A stretch of DNA of 64,000 bases from G963662605 sp963662605 (GTDB lineage Bacteria > Bacteroidota > Ignavibacteria > Ignavibacteriales > Ignavibacteriaceae): positions 1,736,001 to 1,800,000 of the forward strand of contig OY759785.1 in NCBI GenBank assembly GCA_963662605.1, read 5' to 3'. The translations under genes and the position numbers were made by a program. Below are positions 54,132 to 62,530 of the stretch, piece by piece (positions within the stretch are counted from its first letter, which is position 1; every line of letters starts with the position of its first letter). The notes under the pieces are model-generated. The model had not been told where the DNA came from. It saw only the letters and a list, made by a program, of their open reading frames with translations, and ran no database searches.

Positions 54132-55325
54132 ATGCGATTACATTTCTCTATGAAATTCCATAAACGATATATTGTTCTTACAATTTTATTTCCTTTTTTA
54201 TTACTATTCTTTGGGCTTATTGCAGTAAGCCCAAAGAATTTTTTTTATTCGTCTGCTAAAAAAAGCCAACCCATACAAGATTCAATCATCTCAATAAAAT
54301 TCATCGCAGTCGGCGATTTAATGTGTCATTCCCCCGAATATCAATATGCAAAAGTCGTTGCCGATAGTTTTGATTTCAAACCGTTTTTCAAATTTGTTAA
54401 GCCTGTTATTGGAGAGGCAGATGTTTGCTTTGGTAATTTGGAAACAGTGCTTGCCGGAGCGGAAGAGCAATATTCCGGATATCCTTATTTCAATTCTCCT
54501 GATGAATTTCTTACCGCGATAAGAGATGCCGGATTTACACACCTTACTACTGCGAACAATCACTGTTTGGACAGAGGTGAGAAGGGCATTTTGCGCACGT
54601 TACACCAACTGCAAATAAACGGAATTCCATACGTGGGAACGGCAGAATCGCAGCGGGACAAAGACTCTATCCGGATTTTCAAAAAGAACGGAATTTCCTT
54701 TTCTCTTCTTGCATATTCTTACAGCACAAACGGCAATCCTGTCCCGAAAGGCAAAAGTTATTTAGTAAGTCTGATTGATACTGCCAAAATTACTGAGGAT
54801 ATTATTAGCGCGAAAGGTAAGAGTGATATTGTGATTGTCAGTTTCCACTTCGGAGAGGAATATAAGCAGAGGCAATCCAAATGGCAGGAAGCAGCTGTGG
54901 AAAAGGCGATACAGGCAGGGGCGGATATTATTATCGGCAGCCATCCGCATGTTCTTCAGCCCGGTAACTTTTTTCATTCGGATAAAAGCATGCTTGATAC
55001 CGGATTAGTCGTTTATTCACTTGGGAATTTCATATCCAATCAGCAAGAACGGTATAAAGATGCGGGCGCGATCTTCCATTTTACCATTGAGAAAAACTTG
55101 CGAACACAGAAATTTAGGTTGAATAAAACAAGTTTTACTCCAACGTGGGTATTTAAGGGAACAGACAACCAAAAGCCGGTTTATTATATAATCCCCGAAT
55201 CGGATTCAGCAAGCTATACGGCTATGCCGTTTTTAAATTACTTTGCTAAGAAAAGGATGCTCCAGGCATTCTCTGACAGTAAAAAGATTCTCAGCAGCTT
55301 TTCATCAAATCGAAAAAATCCATAA
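54132..55325 (+). CDS. CapA-family protein (poly-gamma-glutamate synthesis type)
   Basis: About 397 residues with an N-terminal membrane anchor (RYIVLTILFPFLLLFFGLIA). The phosphatase-like CapA fold is clear: FIAVGDLMCH, GNLETVLAG, ANNHCLDRGEKG, SFHFGEEY and GSHPHVLQP. Family members are linked to poly-gamma-glutamate capsule export and to other envelope phosphoesterases. No capB/capC partners are nearby, so capsule production is not supported. ATGs at 54132 and 54150 are both possible; neither has a good ribosome site. Confidence 0.85.
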   Translation: MRLHFSMKFHKRYIVLTILFPFLLLFFGLIAVSPKNFFYSSAKKSQPIQDSIISIKFIAVGDLMCHSPEYQYAKVVADSFDFKPFFKFVKPVIGEADVCFGNLETVLAGAEEQYSGYPYFNSPDEFLTAIRDAGFTHLTTANNHCLDRGEKGILRTLHQLQINGIPYVGTAESQRDKDSIRIFKKNGISFSLLAYSYSTNGNPVPKGKSYLVSLIDTAKITEDIISAKGKSDIVIVSFHFGEEYKQRQSKWQEAAVEKAIQAGADIIIGSHPHVLQPGNFFHSDKSMLDTGLVVYSLGNFISNQQERYKDAGAIFHFTIEKNLRTQKFRLNKTSFTPTWVFKGTDNQKPVYYIIPESDSASYTAMPFLNYFAKKRMLQAFSDSKKILSSFSSNRKNP

Positions 55326-55331
55326 TTCTTC

Positions 55332-55360
55332 TTGACAAATCCATAAAAGCACAGTATATT
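55332..55360 (+). promoter_or_regulatory. Sigma-70-type promoter for the DinB gene
   Basis: A perfect -35 box TTGACA (55332-55337), a 17-base spacer and TATATT (55355-55360, one base from consensus). It lies 79 bp before the DinB ATG; AAGGAG at 55425-55430 is the ribosome site. Confidence 0.75.
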
Positions 55361-55438
55361 GATAGTGTTCAAATGCACACTAATTTAAAAGCGTTATTCA
55401 CAACACAATTCCAAATAATCTTGTAAGGAGATACTACC

Positions 55439-55936
55439 ATGACTGTGATTGAAGCATTTCTTGCTGAGTTGAAAAATGAAGCTATTGTTACCCGGAAAAT
55501 TTTAGAAGCTGTTCCGCTTGAAAAAGGGGATTGGAGACCACACGAAAAAAGCATGACTCTTGTTCATCTGGCATCTCATGTCGCCAGCCTGACGGAATGG
55601 GCAGCTACCGTTATTAATACTTCCGAACTCGACTTCGCGACTTCGGAATTCAAGCCATTCATTCCTGAATCGAAAGAAGATCTGCTGAGGCATCATGATA
55701 AATGCGTTGCCAGCGCGGAAGCCGCTTTCATGAATATGAAAGAAGAGGATCTGGAGAAAGGCTGGACGCTGCGCTCAGGGGATATCACCTATTTTACTTT
55801 GTGTAAGCATGAAGTATTACGCGGTACATGCTTTAACCATTTGATTCATCACCGTGCACAACTTGGCGTATACCTGCGCTTGCTGAATGTCGCGCTGCCG
55901 CCAAGCTACGGTCCGACAGCCGACGTAAATATGTAG
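55439..55936 (+). CDS. DinB-family metal-binding protein
   Basis: 165 residues of the DinB/YfiT four-helix fold. The three metal ligands appear to be His in LASHVASL (~44) and the pair in FNHLIHHRAQLGVYL (~140). The family includes thiol (bacillithiol/mycothiol/glutathione) transferases and DNA-damage-induced proteins; many members have no known substrate. Its start is fixed by AAGGAG eight bases upstream and a strong promoter. A dispersed repeat begins 23 bp after the stop. Confidence 0.88.
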   Translation: MTVIEAFLAELKNEAIVTRKILEAVPLEKGDWRPHEKSMTLVHLASHVASLTEWAATVINTSELDFATSEFKPFIPESKEDLLRHHDKCVASAEAAFMNMKEEDLEKGWTLRSGDITYFTLCKHEVLRGTCFNHLIHHRAQLGVYLRLLNVALPPSYGPTADVNM

Positions 55937-55959
55937 GGGAAACATTGAAGCTTCAAGAT

Positions 55960-56089
55960 GGGGCTGTTTCAAAAGTAAAAAATAGAACGCTGATGACACT
56001 GACCCGCCCGACTGCTGACGCAGTCATGCGGGCGGGTAACCCGGATTTTCACGGATTGTTTTTGTGAAGAAGACTTAAGAGACAGCCTC
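55960..56089 (-). repeat. Dispersed intergenic repeat, copy B, with nested palindrome
   Basis: Read on the minus strand, this starts GAGGCTGTCTCTTAAGTCT and ends in CTTTTGAAACAGCCCC, with the interior blocks AATCCGTGAAAATCCG and TCAGTGTCATCAGCG: the same order as copy A at 10218-10314. The extra ~36 bp is a nested palindrome (56002-56037) whose outer arms are ACCCGCCCG / CGGGCGGGT and whose inner arms are ACTGC / GCAGT. Confidence 0.8.
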
Positions 56090-56262
56090 ATCAAAGAGCG
56101 ACCGATGCCGATTCTTAATTTCAATTGCGCAAAAAATGAGTAAGCGCTAAATTCTCCGTTAGGAGATAAATCTTTGTAGAAAACGTAAATCACCCCCGCA
56201 TTTTGTTTCCCGGATGGGAATATATCTTCCTCAATTAAAGTGTTTTGTTTTATGAGATGTGT

Positions 56263-57396
56263 TTAAAACAACCCGATATAATCAATCAGTTTTTTCTCTT
56301 CGTTGTTCCAATTGAATTTCTCAACCGCAAGCTTTCTTGCGTTATTTCCTTGTGTAATTCGCATAGCCGGTTGGGCAACATACCTTTGCAGAATTGCAGC
56401 GACTTCTTCAATGGCAAGCGGATTGGCAAATGCACCCACCTGTTTGATGTCTAAAATTTCTTTTATGGCGTCATTTTCCGAATATATAACGGGCCTACCC
56501 ATCGCCATGAATTCGAATAATTTTATCGGCAGCGAATTACGATAAAAGAAATTGTCATCACGCAATTCGATAAAAATATCGGCAGTCTTATAAACTTCTG
56601 AAAGATTTTCATACTGAACCCAATCTTTTAGAGTGATTGTGCAATTTCCAGGAATAGAAGTAAGCATGTGGGTAAAAAGCTCTTCATCTTGCGAAGAAAT
56701 GAATTTCCCGATTGCTGTTCCGATAAATATTTTATCTGGATTTTCCCCGGCAATTTTCTTTATTACTTCGATAAACCTGAAAAATCCGCGTTCCTGTGTG
56801 AATAATCCCGCGAAGCAGATATTCAGCGTAGCGCCTGTTCCGGATGCCGGATGATGAGGGAAGTATGATAAATCGGGGAAGTATGATATTACTGCATGCG
56901 GTTTGCCGGGTGAAAGAAGGAGCCATCTGCTGAGTTTTTTATTTTCACCGGAAATGTATCCGTCAATCAGTAGTCCGGCGATAACCATCATTAGATAAAA
57001 CAAGGGTTTTAGAATGGTTGCCAGCAATGCCGACTTTTTTTGCAATATGTTTTCGGGATACCATTCGGTGATGTCGAGATGAATCGTTGTCTGCGCACCT
57101 GAAAATATTTTATACATGAAAGCAGGGAATATGGCAAATGCTTCGGCGCATAGTATCAGGTCGGGTTTCGCAGTGAAAAGTTGTTTGATTATATATATTG
57201 TTTTAGTGCCGTATGCTTTCTTTGCCAAACCGGCGATGGAAATTGGTTCATCATTTTCATGAATATCTTCCAACGTAGTAATAATCGTGACCGGTATACC
57301 AGCTTTTTGCAACGATTTTGCAAAGCGGTAATATATCCGGTCATCCTTTGCCGGATGGCCTGTAGTGACAATAGCGATTTTTTTATTTTCCTTCAT
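56263..57396 (-). CDS. Glycosyltransferase, GT4-like GT-B fold
   Basis: 377 residues. The N-terminal half has a GT-B Rossmann core (IAIVTTGHPAKDDRIYYRFA, DLILCAEAF) and a short membrane-associating stretch (LFYLMMVIAGLLIDGYISG). The C-terminal half holds the donor site with SLPIKLFEFMAMGRPVIYSE, where the Glu of the EX7E-type motif sits. It probably transfers a sugar from a nucleotide donor to a lipid or glycan. No other glycan genes adjoin it. The gene is on the minus strand, ending near the dispersed repeat. Confidence 0.85.
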   Translation of the reverse strand: MKENKKIAIVTTGHPAKDDRIYYRFAKSLQKAGIPVTIITTLEDIHENDEPISIAGLAKKAYGTKTIYIIKQLFTAKPDLILCAEAFAIFPAFMYKIFSGAQTTIHLDITEWYPENILQKKSALLATILKPLFYLMMVIAGLLIDGYISGENKKLSRWLLLSPGKPHAVISYFPDLSYFPHHPASGTGATLNICFAGLFTQERGFFRFIEVIKKIAGENPDKIFIGTAIGKFISSQDEELFTHMLTSIPGNCTITLKDWVQYENLSEVYKTADIFIELRDDNFFYRNSLPIKLFEFMAMGRPVIYSENDAIKEILDIKQVGAFANPLAIEEVAAILQRYVAQPAMRITQGNNARKLAVEKFNWNNEEKKLIDYIGLF

Positions 57397-57526
57397 TATC
57401 GAAAAATATAAACTTTACGGCTTAAAACGGCACAAAATCTTTGTCTATAAAATGAAAATTGAGTAAATTTGCAGGCTATTAAAATTACCGGATCAGCCCT
57501 CCGGTAAGGCAAAAAAAATAAAACAC

Positions 57527-57617
57527 GGAAAGGTGCGGGAGTGGCTGAACCGGCACGCCTGGAAAGTGTGTGTACGCCAAAAGTGTACCGTGGGTTCGAA
57601 TCCCACCCTTTCCGCCA
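57527..57617 (+). tRNA. tRNA-Ser (GGA)
   Basis: 91 bases including an encoded CCA. Acceptor GGAAAGG pairs with CCTTTCC; the anticodon arm CACGC/GTGTG encloses CTGGAAA, anticodon GGA. A long variable arm (GTACGCCAAAAGTGTAC) identifies it as serine, and the T arm is GTGGGTTCGAATCCCAC. It borders the accessory region to its right. Confidence 0.95.
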
Positions 57618-57624
57618 AGAAATG

Positions 57625-57661
57625 CCGCAACGTATTGTTTAATAATATGTTGCGGTTTTTT
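57625..57661 (+). terminator. Terminator of tRNA-Ser
   Basis: A 12-bp stem with one G-U pair (CCGCAACGTATT against AATATGTTGCGG) and a seven-T run, starting eight bases after the tRNA. Confidence 0.88.
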
Positions 57662-58415
57662 CATATACGCTTACACATGAATTACACATACTTTATACTC
57701 AAAAACATCATTTTTGCGGCTTTAGCCAGTGAAGATCAATATTTCATTTTTGATTGATAAATATGTAAATTTGTGCTGTCAAAACTTTGCCAATAGAATT
57801 GACAAAATAGAATCCCTGCTCCAGCAATGAAGTGGGGATTTTACTTTTAAACTGTCCGGTTACCTTGCTTTCTGTTGCGATGCCTGATAGATATGCCTCT
57901 ATTTTGCCTCTGGGAGCTCGTAGGATGCCCACCACAGCATAAACACCTGTAAGTTGAGGAATTATAAGGGGTTGCCGGTTTTTACAAGGAATTTTCAATA
58001 GAATTGGGGGGGGGTACAGGGGGCACTTTGAGCCGGTGGGGTCTTAACTATAACACCGTCTCAAATTTTACCACAAAAAATGGGAGTTTTTGGCTTATCT
58101 CTGAACACTTAAATTATTCTGTAACTCATTGTAAAATAAGCAGATAGGACTTTTTAGGGTCTGTATTGTATTTATTTGCTAAGTCCTTAATAAACAATGA
58201 GTTAGCGATAATATACAGCGGTAATGCAACATTAGGGCTTTTATCTGTCATAAAACCAAGTGAACTTGGGGAGTTTTCAGTAGCCCTAAAAAAGGGAAAC
58301 CGTTAATTTATGCAACACTTAAAAAACACTAAAAATATTGTCGCTGTTGATTTTTTTATTTAATAAATATCCTACATACATTTGCTCAATAATATTTTTC
58401 AATTTTGGGTGTGGT
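57662..58415. other. Non-coding stretch at the accessory-region boundary
   Basis: No convincing gene. Present are: an imperfect terminator-like hairpin at 57811-57840 followed by TTTTACTTTT, with no gene left to serve; a run of nine Gs near 58006-58014 followed by further G runs to 58036; and a long inverted repeat with outer arms TAACTCATTGT (58122-58132) and ACAATGAGTTA (58194-58204) and inner arms AGGACT / AGTCCT. A small hairpin CCAAGT/ACTTGG follows near 58255. Together these look like remains of mobile DNA, but no transposase or integrase is recognisable. Confidence 0.5.
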
Positions 58416-59111
58416 ATGAAATTATTTTTTATTTGTCTGTTGATTACCATTACATCGTTTCAAAATATCTTCTCTCAAGTAAATATTGATTCCCTTAAAA
58501 ACGCTGCAAATAAAGGAAATGCTAATGCTCAATTTAATCTTGGTGTTTGCTACTATAACGGTGAAGGTGTATTAACTGATAAAAAGAAAGCAGTAGACTG
58601 GTATACTAAAGCTGCCGAACAGGGATATGCTGACGCTCAATTAAATCTTGGTGTTTGTTATGCTAATGGAGGTGGTGTTATAACTGATATGGAAAAAGCT
58701 TTTGAGTGGTTTGAAAAAGCTGCCAATCAAGGACAAGTAATGGCTCAATTTAATCTTGGTGTTTGCTACTATAACGGTGAGGGTGTATTAACTGATAAAA
58801 AGAAAGCAGTAGACTGGTATACTAAAGCTGCCGAACAGGGATATGCTGACGCTCAATATAATATTGGCGTTTGTTATAATTTAGGAGAGGGTGTTTTAAC
58901 AGACAAAAAGAAAGCCGTTGACTGGTGGGGCAAAGCCGTAATGCAAGATGATGCTAATTCTCAGTTTAATCTTGGTTGGTGTTATTATTATGGCAGTGGT
59001 GTCTTAACAGACAAAAAGAAGGCTGCATCATTGATTGAAAAAGCTTATATAAATGGTCACGAAAAAGCAAAAGAATTCTGGGATAAGAATGAACTTTGGA
59101 AATATAAATGA
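58416..59111 (+). CDS. Secreted Sel1-repeat protein
   Basis: About 231 residues from ATG 58416, where a signal peptide begins (MKLFFICLLITITSFQNIFS/Q). Five Sel1-like repeats of 36 residues follow, each with the pattern AQFNLGVCYYNGEGVLTDKK or close to it; the stack would form a TPR-like superhelix for protein binding. Repeats 1 and 3 are nearly identical at DNA level over ~110 bp (from 58532 and 58748), a recent duplication of a two-repeat block. Sel1 proteins are adaptors in envelope and host-interaction contexts; its partner is unknown. The next small gene begins 39 bp downstream. Confidence 0.85.
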   Translation: MKLFFICLLITITSFQNIFSQVNIDSLKNAANKGNANAQFNLGVCYYNGEGVLTDKKKAVDWYTKAAEQGYADAQLNLGVCYANGGGVITDMEKAFEWFEKAANQGQVMAQFNLGVCYYNGEGVLTDKKKAVDWYTKAAEQGYADAQYNIGVCYNLGEGVLTDKKKAVDWWGKAVMQDDANSQFNLGWCYYYGSGVLTDKKKAASLIEKAYINGHEKAKEFWDKNELWKYK

Positions 59112-59150
59112 TTAACCTAATTAAACATTAAATAATAAAAAGATTCTTTT

Positions 59151-59330
59151 ATGAAAAATCTCAGAAAAATATTTTTGCTTGTTTTCTTTTTATGCTTAAT
59201 TACTGAAAGCTATTCATCTCAAATGCCGGTACAAAAACAGCAATGTCAGGCAATTACTAAAAAGGGCACACAATGCAAACGAATGGCAAAAGCCGGAAGT
59301 AATTTCTGTTTTCAGAGTGTGTATTTTTAA
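59151..59330 (+). pseudogene. Small cysteine-motif protein cut by the IS element
   Basis: A 59-residue frame with a signal-peptide-like start (MKNLRKIFLLVFFLCLITES) and CQAITKKGTQCKRMAKAGSN followed by FC, the DUF5763-type motif that normally ends CWQH. Here the chain changes after FCFQ and its last residues (SVYF) and stop lie inside the left inverted repeat of the IS256 element beginning at 59319. The final His ligand is therefore lost, so the gene is probably inactivated. It follows the Sel1 gene by 39 bp. Confidence 0.7.
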
Positions 59331-59354
59331 TTGTGTAAATGGCTTGAACCTCAG

Positions 59355-60587
59355 TTATAAATATTGTTGAAGTTCATCAGCAAACATAACAGAAAAATGT
59401 CCAATGACAATGGACCAGTTTCTGACCGGCATATTCCATTTCTTCGCAATATCACGATATGCCAAATAAAGCATTTTTTTCAAAGCATCATCATTCGGGA
59501 AAAGCGTTTTCGCTTTGGTAACTTTCCTGAACTGGCGATGCAAAGCTTCAACGGCATTGGTGGTGTAAATCATGGTGCGGATCTCTTCGGGATATTTCAG
59601 AAAGACCGACAGCTGATTCCAGTTGTTCCGCCAGGATTTCAAAGCCAAAATATATTTCTTGCCCCAAGTATCCTCTATGGTTTGCAGATTGAGCAAAGCA
59701 GCTTCTTCTGTCGGAGCAGAGTAAACAGTTTTCAGGTCACGGGCAAAAGCTTTCTGGTCTTTTGTGGCAACATACTTCATGGAATTCCTGATCTGGTGGA
59801 CAATGCAAAGTTGCACTTCAGCCCTGGGAAAAACAGTGTTAATGGTCTCCGGAAAACCCTTCAGTCCATCAACACAGGCAATGCAGATTTCCTTAACTCC
59901 GCGGTTCTTAAGTTCCGTCATAACTGATAGCCAGAACGTGGCTCCTTCTGCTTCGCCAACCCAAAGACCAAGCAAATCCTTGTGACCATCTATATTTAGC
60001 CCAAGACACGTATAAGCCGCTTTAGAGGCTACTTTCTTAGTGCCTTCATCCCGAACTTTGTAGTGAATCGCATCGAAGAAAACAATCGGATAAACAGGCT
60101 CTAAAGGGCGGTTCTGCCACTCTACGGCAAGCACCTGAATCTTGTCGGTGATATGGGAAACAAGAGCAGGACTGATATTAGCTCCGTAGATTTCCTCGAT
60201 ATGGGCTTGTATATCCCGGGTGGTCATTCCTTTGGCATACATGGAGATAATTTTATCCTCAAGTTCTCCCAGTCTGCTTTCGCCTTTCTTGACTACAATG
60301 GGTTCAAATTCACTGTTACGGTCACGGGGAACTTCAATCGGAATTGCACCGTTATCAGTCTCTACTTTTTTCGGATAGGTGCCATTTCTGTTATTACCTG
60401 AATTATTGCCGACGGGATCGTTTTTCTCATAGCCAAGGTGTTCGGTCATCTCAGCTTCGAGCATGGACTCGATGGAGGCTTTCATCAGTTTTTTGATGGC
60501 GCCGTCTTTGCCCATGAGGTCTTTGTAGGTTTTCGCTTTCGAGAGATCTTTCTTGAACTGCTCAAAGAGTTCGTCAAGGTTTTCCAT
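59355..60587 (-). CDS. IS256-family (Mutator-type) transposase
   Basis: 410 residues, full length for the family. The DDE triad is intact: Asp172 in FFDAIHYKVRD, Asp240 in IACVDGLKGF and Glu347 in TTNAVEALHRQFRK. The N-terminal MLEAEMTEHLGY and the CIVHQIRNSMKYV motif are also typical. There is no frameshift or premature stop, so it may still be active. It fills almost the whole element, from 36 bp inside the left end. Confidence 0.96.
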   Translation of the reverse strand: MENLDELFEQFKKDLSKAKTYKDLMGKDGAIKKLMKASIESMLEAEMTEHLGYEKNDPVGNNSGNNRNGTYPKKVETDNGAIPIEVPRDRNSEFEPIVVKKGESRLGELEDKIISMYAKGMTTRDIQAHIEEIYGANISPALVSHITDKIQVLAVEWQNRPLEPVYPIVFFDAIHYKVRDEGTKKVASKAAYTCLGLNIDGHKDLLGLWVGEAEGATFWLSVMTELKNRGVKEICIACVDGLKGFPETINTVFPRAEVQLCIVHQIRNSMKYVATKDQKAFARDLKTVYSAPTEEAALLNLQTIEDTWGKKYILALKSWRNNWNQLSVFLKYPEEIRTMIYTTNAVEALHRQFRKVTKAKTLFPNDDALKKMLYLAYRDIAKKWNMPVRNWSIVIGHFSVMFADELQQYL

Positions 60588-60660
60588 AGTGTAGTATTCC
60601 TATTTTATAAATGGTAAAATGATTTATTTTCTGCCAAAAACCAATTTCGATTTTGGCACC

Positions 60661-60711
60661 CCCTGGAGCACTTCGTTCCGCTACGCTTCACTTCGTGCTC
60701 CAGGGCTTTTT
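60661..60711 (+). terminator. Hairpin with T run inside the IS right end
   Basis: A perfect 11-bp stem CCCTGGAGCAC / GTGCTCCAGGG around a 23-base loop rich in CTTCG-type sequence, with T residues after it on the plus strand. It lies between the transposase start and the right inverted repeat and could stop transcription leaving or crossing the element rightward. Confidence 0.6.
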
Positions 60712-60801
60712 ACCATTTACACAATCTATCTTACACTACCACTTTCGCAGCTTGGAAATCCCCCTGTATTATGAAGCAAGACTTAACAGAATGAAACATT
60801 T

Positions 60802-62124
60802 TCAACCACAACAACCGTCACTTGGAGCTTTTATAACTTTTATAATGACTTTTGGAGCTTCTTTTGCTCCTTCACATGCACCACCACAACAACCAATTAA
60901 TCCACATAAAAGAATACAGCTAGGCCAAATACTGCCTAATTTGTCACATGCCTCTGTCGCAAAATGACCACTTGAACAACCAGTACGACCTGACCCACAC
61001 CAACTAGCAAAACAGCCATCACAACACCAACCACCACAATCACCGCAACAATTAGCATTGTTTACTGAATCGTCTGCATTACGAATAAGTTGGGGGAAAA
61101 ATAGAAAAAATATAATGAAAAATATAGCCAATATGACAAATGCAGGATATTTAAGTTTTGCTCTATCCGTTATTTGCCATCTATTTTTAGCTGCCATTAG
61201 GGCATAATTATAACGTTCTTTGATAGATAAATTCGCATTATCACAATGATTAAGATTACGATACCTAGGGGAAGATATTTTAGCCGAGACATTGACATAA
61301 AGCCGATTGACAAATACCCTTTTCTTTATATCGTCGATAGGTAGATCATTAATACAGTCTTTTATGATTTTAAGGCAATCTAAAATATATTTTGCCACAT
61401 GCTGAACCAATTCAGATTTATTATGATCATCATGAATTAAGAGATAATTAAACTGCCCGTATTTAACATCCCTATCGTAATCTTCAATGCCATCAATCAG
61501 ATAAACTATCCTTCCAAAGTTATACCCAATTTTAGTGAATAGTAATCTTATTTTTTTATTGTAATGATCTGGGACACCGCATCCAAACACGATACTTGTA
61601 ATTTCGCCAGTTGAGTCACTGTAATATTCAAAAGTATCTTGATAGTTGTCAAATTTTATTTTCTTTTTTTCTCTCTTGAATTGTTCATGGATTCTGTTAT
61701 CAATAAGTCGAATGGGTAAGTTGTAATTTGTTAAAATATTTCTTGCTTTCGCAAAATTAGAATTTCCGAAATACTGTAGAAGTTTCCAAACATTATTTTC
61801 TGATCTAGAGTCAAGCACATTATCCATAATTTTATACTGCCTTAGTAGAACGTTTATTGAAGCAGTATAGGTTAGATAGTAGGGGATTGTATTATCATTC
61901 TTGGGAAGTTTCCAACAATCGCGTGCTGTTATACTATCGATGTTTTTTTCCTTATTGTCCAACGCTGCCAATAGTTCGTTTAAGAAAACAACATCATAAT
62001 TTAAGGACACTCTTTCTAGATGTCCGTATAATTTACCAATGGTTTTGCAAGTGGCACAATAATTATTTCGAAAATCAAGATATCCTTTTTTTTCGAGTCT
62101 GGTTTCCTTTAGTAATCCAAACAT
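60802..62124 (-). CDS. DUF5685-like protein with membrane helix and Cys-rich tail
   Basis: 440 residues. The N-terminus (MFGLLKETRLEKKGYLDFRN, then CATC at 23-26) and the middle motif YLIDGIEDYDRDVKYGQFN (~208-226, dense in Asp) match my recollection of the DUF5685 family, whose function is unknown; the acidic cluster could bind metal. One strong membrane helix lies at ~325-348. Beyond it is a cytoplasmic or exported tail (359-440) with 16 cysteines by count, in CC, CGDCGG and GCCGG motifs. Five bases separate it from the zinc-ribbon gene upstream, so these two are co-transcribed. It ends 66 bp from the IS. Confidence 0.7.
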   Translation of the reverse strand: MFGLLKETRLEKKGYLDFRNNYCATCKTIGKLYGHLERVSLNYDVVFLNELLAALDNKEKNIDSITARDCWKLPKNDNTIPYYLTYTASINVLLRQYKIMDNVLDSRSENNVWKLLQYFGNSNFAKARNILTNYNLPIRLIDNRIHEQFKREKKKIKFDNYQDTFEYYSDSTGEITSIVFGCGVPDHYNKKIRLLFTKIGYNFGRIVYLIDGIEDYDRDVKYGQFNYLLIHDDHNKSELVQHVAKYILDCLKIIKDCINDLPIDDIKKRVFVNRLYVNVSAKISSPRYRNLNHCDNANLSIKERYNYALMAAKNRWQITDRAKLKYPAFVILAIFFIIFFLFFPQLIRNADDSVNNANCCGDCGGWCCDGCFASWCGSGRTGCSSGHFATEACDKLGSIWPSCILLCGLIGCCGGACEGAKEAPKVIIKVIKAPSDGCCG

Positions 62125-62129
62125 CTGAA

Positions 62130-62360
62130 TTATCTTAAGGTATGTTTACATAGAGGACAATGTATATGTTGGGCTGCACAATGATGACAGATAAAGTGTC
62201 CATTACTACAAGTTTTAGCACCAGATGTATCTTTATCTCTCCCGCAATTGTCACAGATCCGATGACCCATAGCAATATATTCCGTCATTATCGTATCATT
62301 TAGAATTGTCATGGAAGACATTTCAAAAAACTCATGTTTTTGCAGATCGTGCTTTTTCAT
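62130..62360 (-). CDS. Small double zinc-ribbon/RING-like protein
   Basis: 76 residues. The C-terminal half has the ligand series CDNC, CSNGHFICHHC, H and CPLC, a compact pair of zinc-binding knuckles resembling a RING/treble-clef finger. The N-terminal half (ATG at 62360, KKHDLQKHEFFEMSSMTILN) has no recognised fold. The name of any family is unknown to me. It is transcribed with the DUF5685-like gene. Zinc binding is supported by spacing; a binding partner is not. Confidence 0.7.
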   Translation of the reverse strand: MKKHDLQKHEFFEMSSMTILNDTIMTEYIAMGHRICDNCGRDKDTSGAKTCSNGHFICHHCAAQHIHCPLCKHTLR

Positions 62361-62530
62361 ACTGTTCACTCAATTCCAATAAATGGTCTTTGATTATACG
62401 ATTGTTTTTACACTTATATTATTATAACCAGTTCTCTACAAAATCAGAAACATTCATGTGATCAATTTCTCAAATTTTACTGAAATATTTACGTCACTAG
62501 CTATAATTCAAAATCTATACTATTGATAAT

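Larger units (their letters stand above)
59319..60736 (-). mobile_element. IS256-family insertion sequence, complete
   Basis: About 1418 bp. The ends are 24-bp inverted repeats matching at 19 positions: GTGTA, six variable bases, then ATTGTGTAAATGG (59319-59342 and complement of 60713-60736). It contains one intact transposase gene. I see no target-site duplication: the eight to nine bases on either side (TTCAGAGT versus TACCACTTT) differ, suggesting a later deletion or recombination. Confidence 0.85.

Noticed and set aside
54132..55325. Poly-gamma-glutamate capsule operon
   Set aside because: Only the CapA-like protein is present; no CapB ligase or CapC partner lies in the neighbourhood.
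57485..57507. Hairpin TTACCGGA/TCCGGTAA before tRNA-Ser
   Set aside because: No T run on the plus strand, and no gene ends at it on the minus strand; not supportable as a terminator.
57744..57998. 84-codon minus-strand frame after tRNA-Ser
   Set aside because: No recognisable domain, odd composition and no ribosome site; it overlaps a hairpin and looks like chance coding in degenerate mobile DNA.
58338..58415. Upstream start for the Sel1 protein at 58338
   Set aside because: It would place 26 extra hydrophobic residues before a complete signal peptide that starts at 58416.
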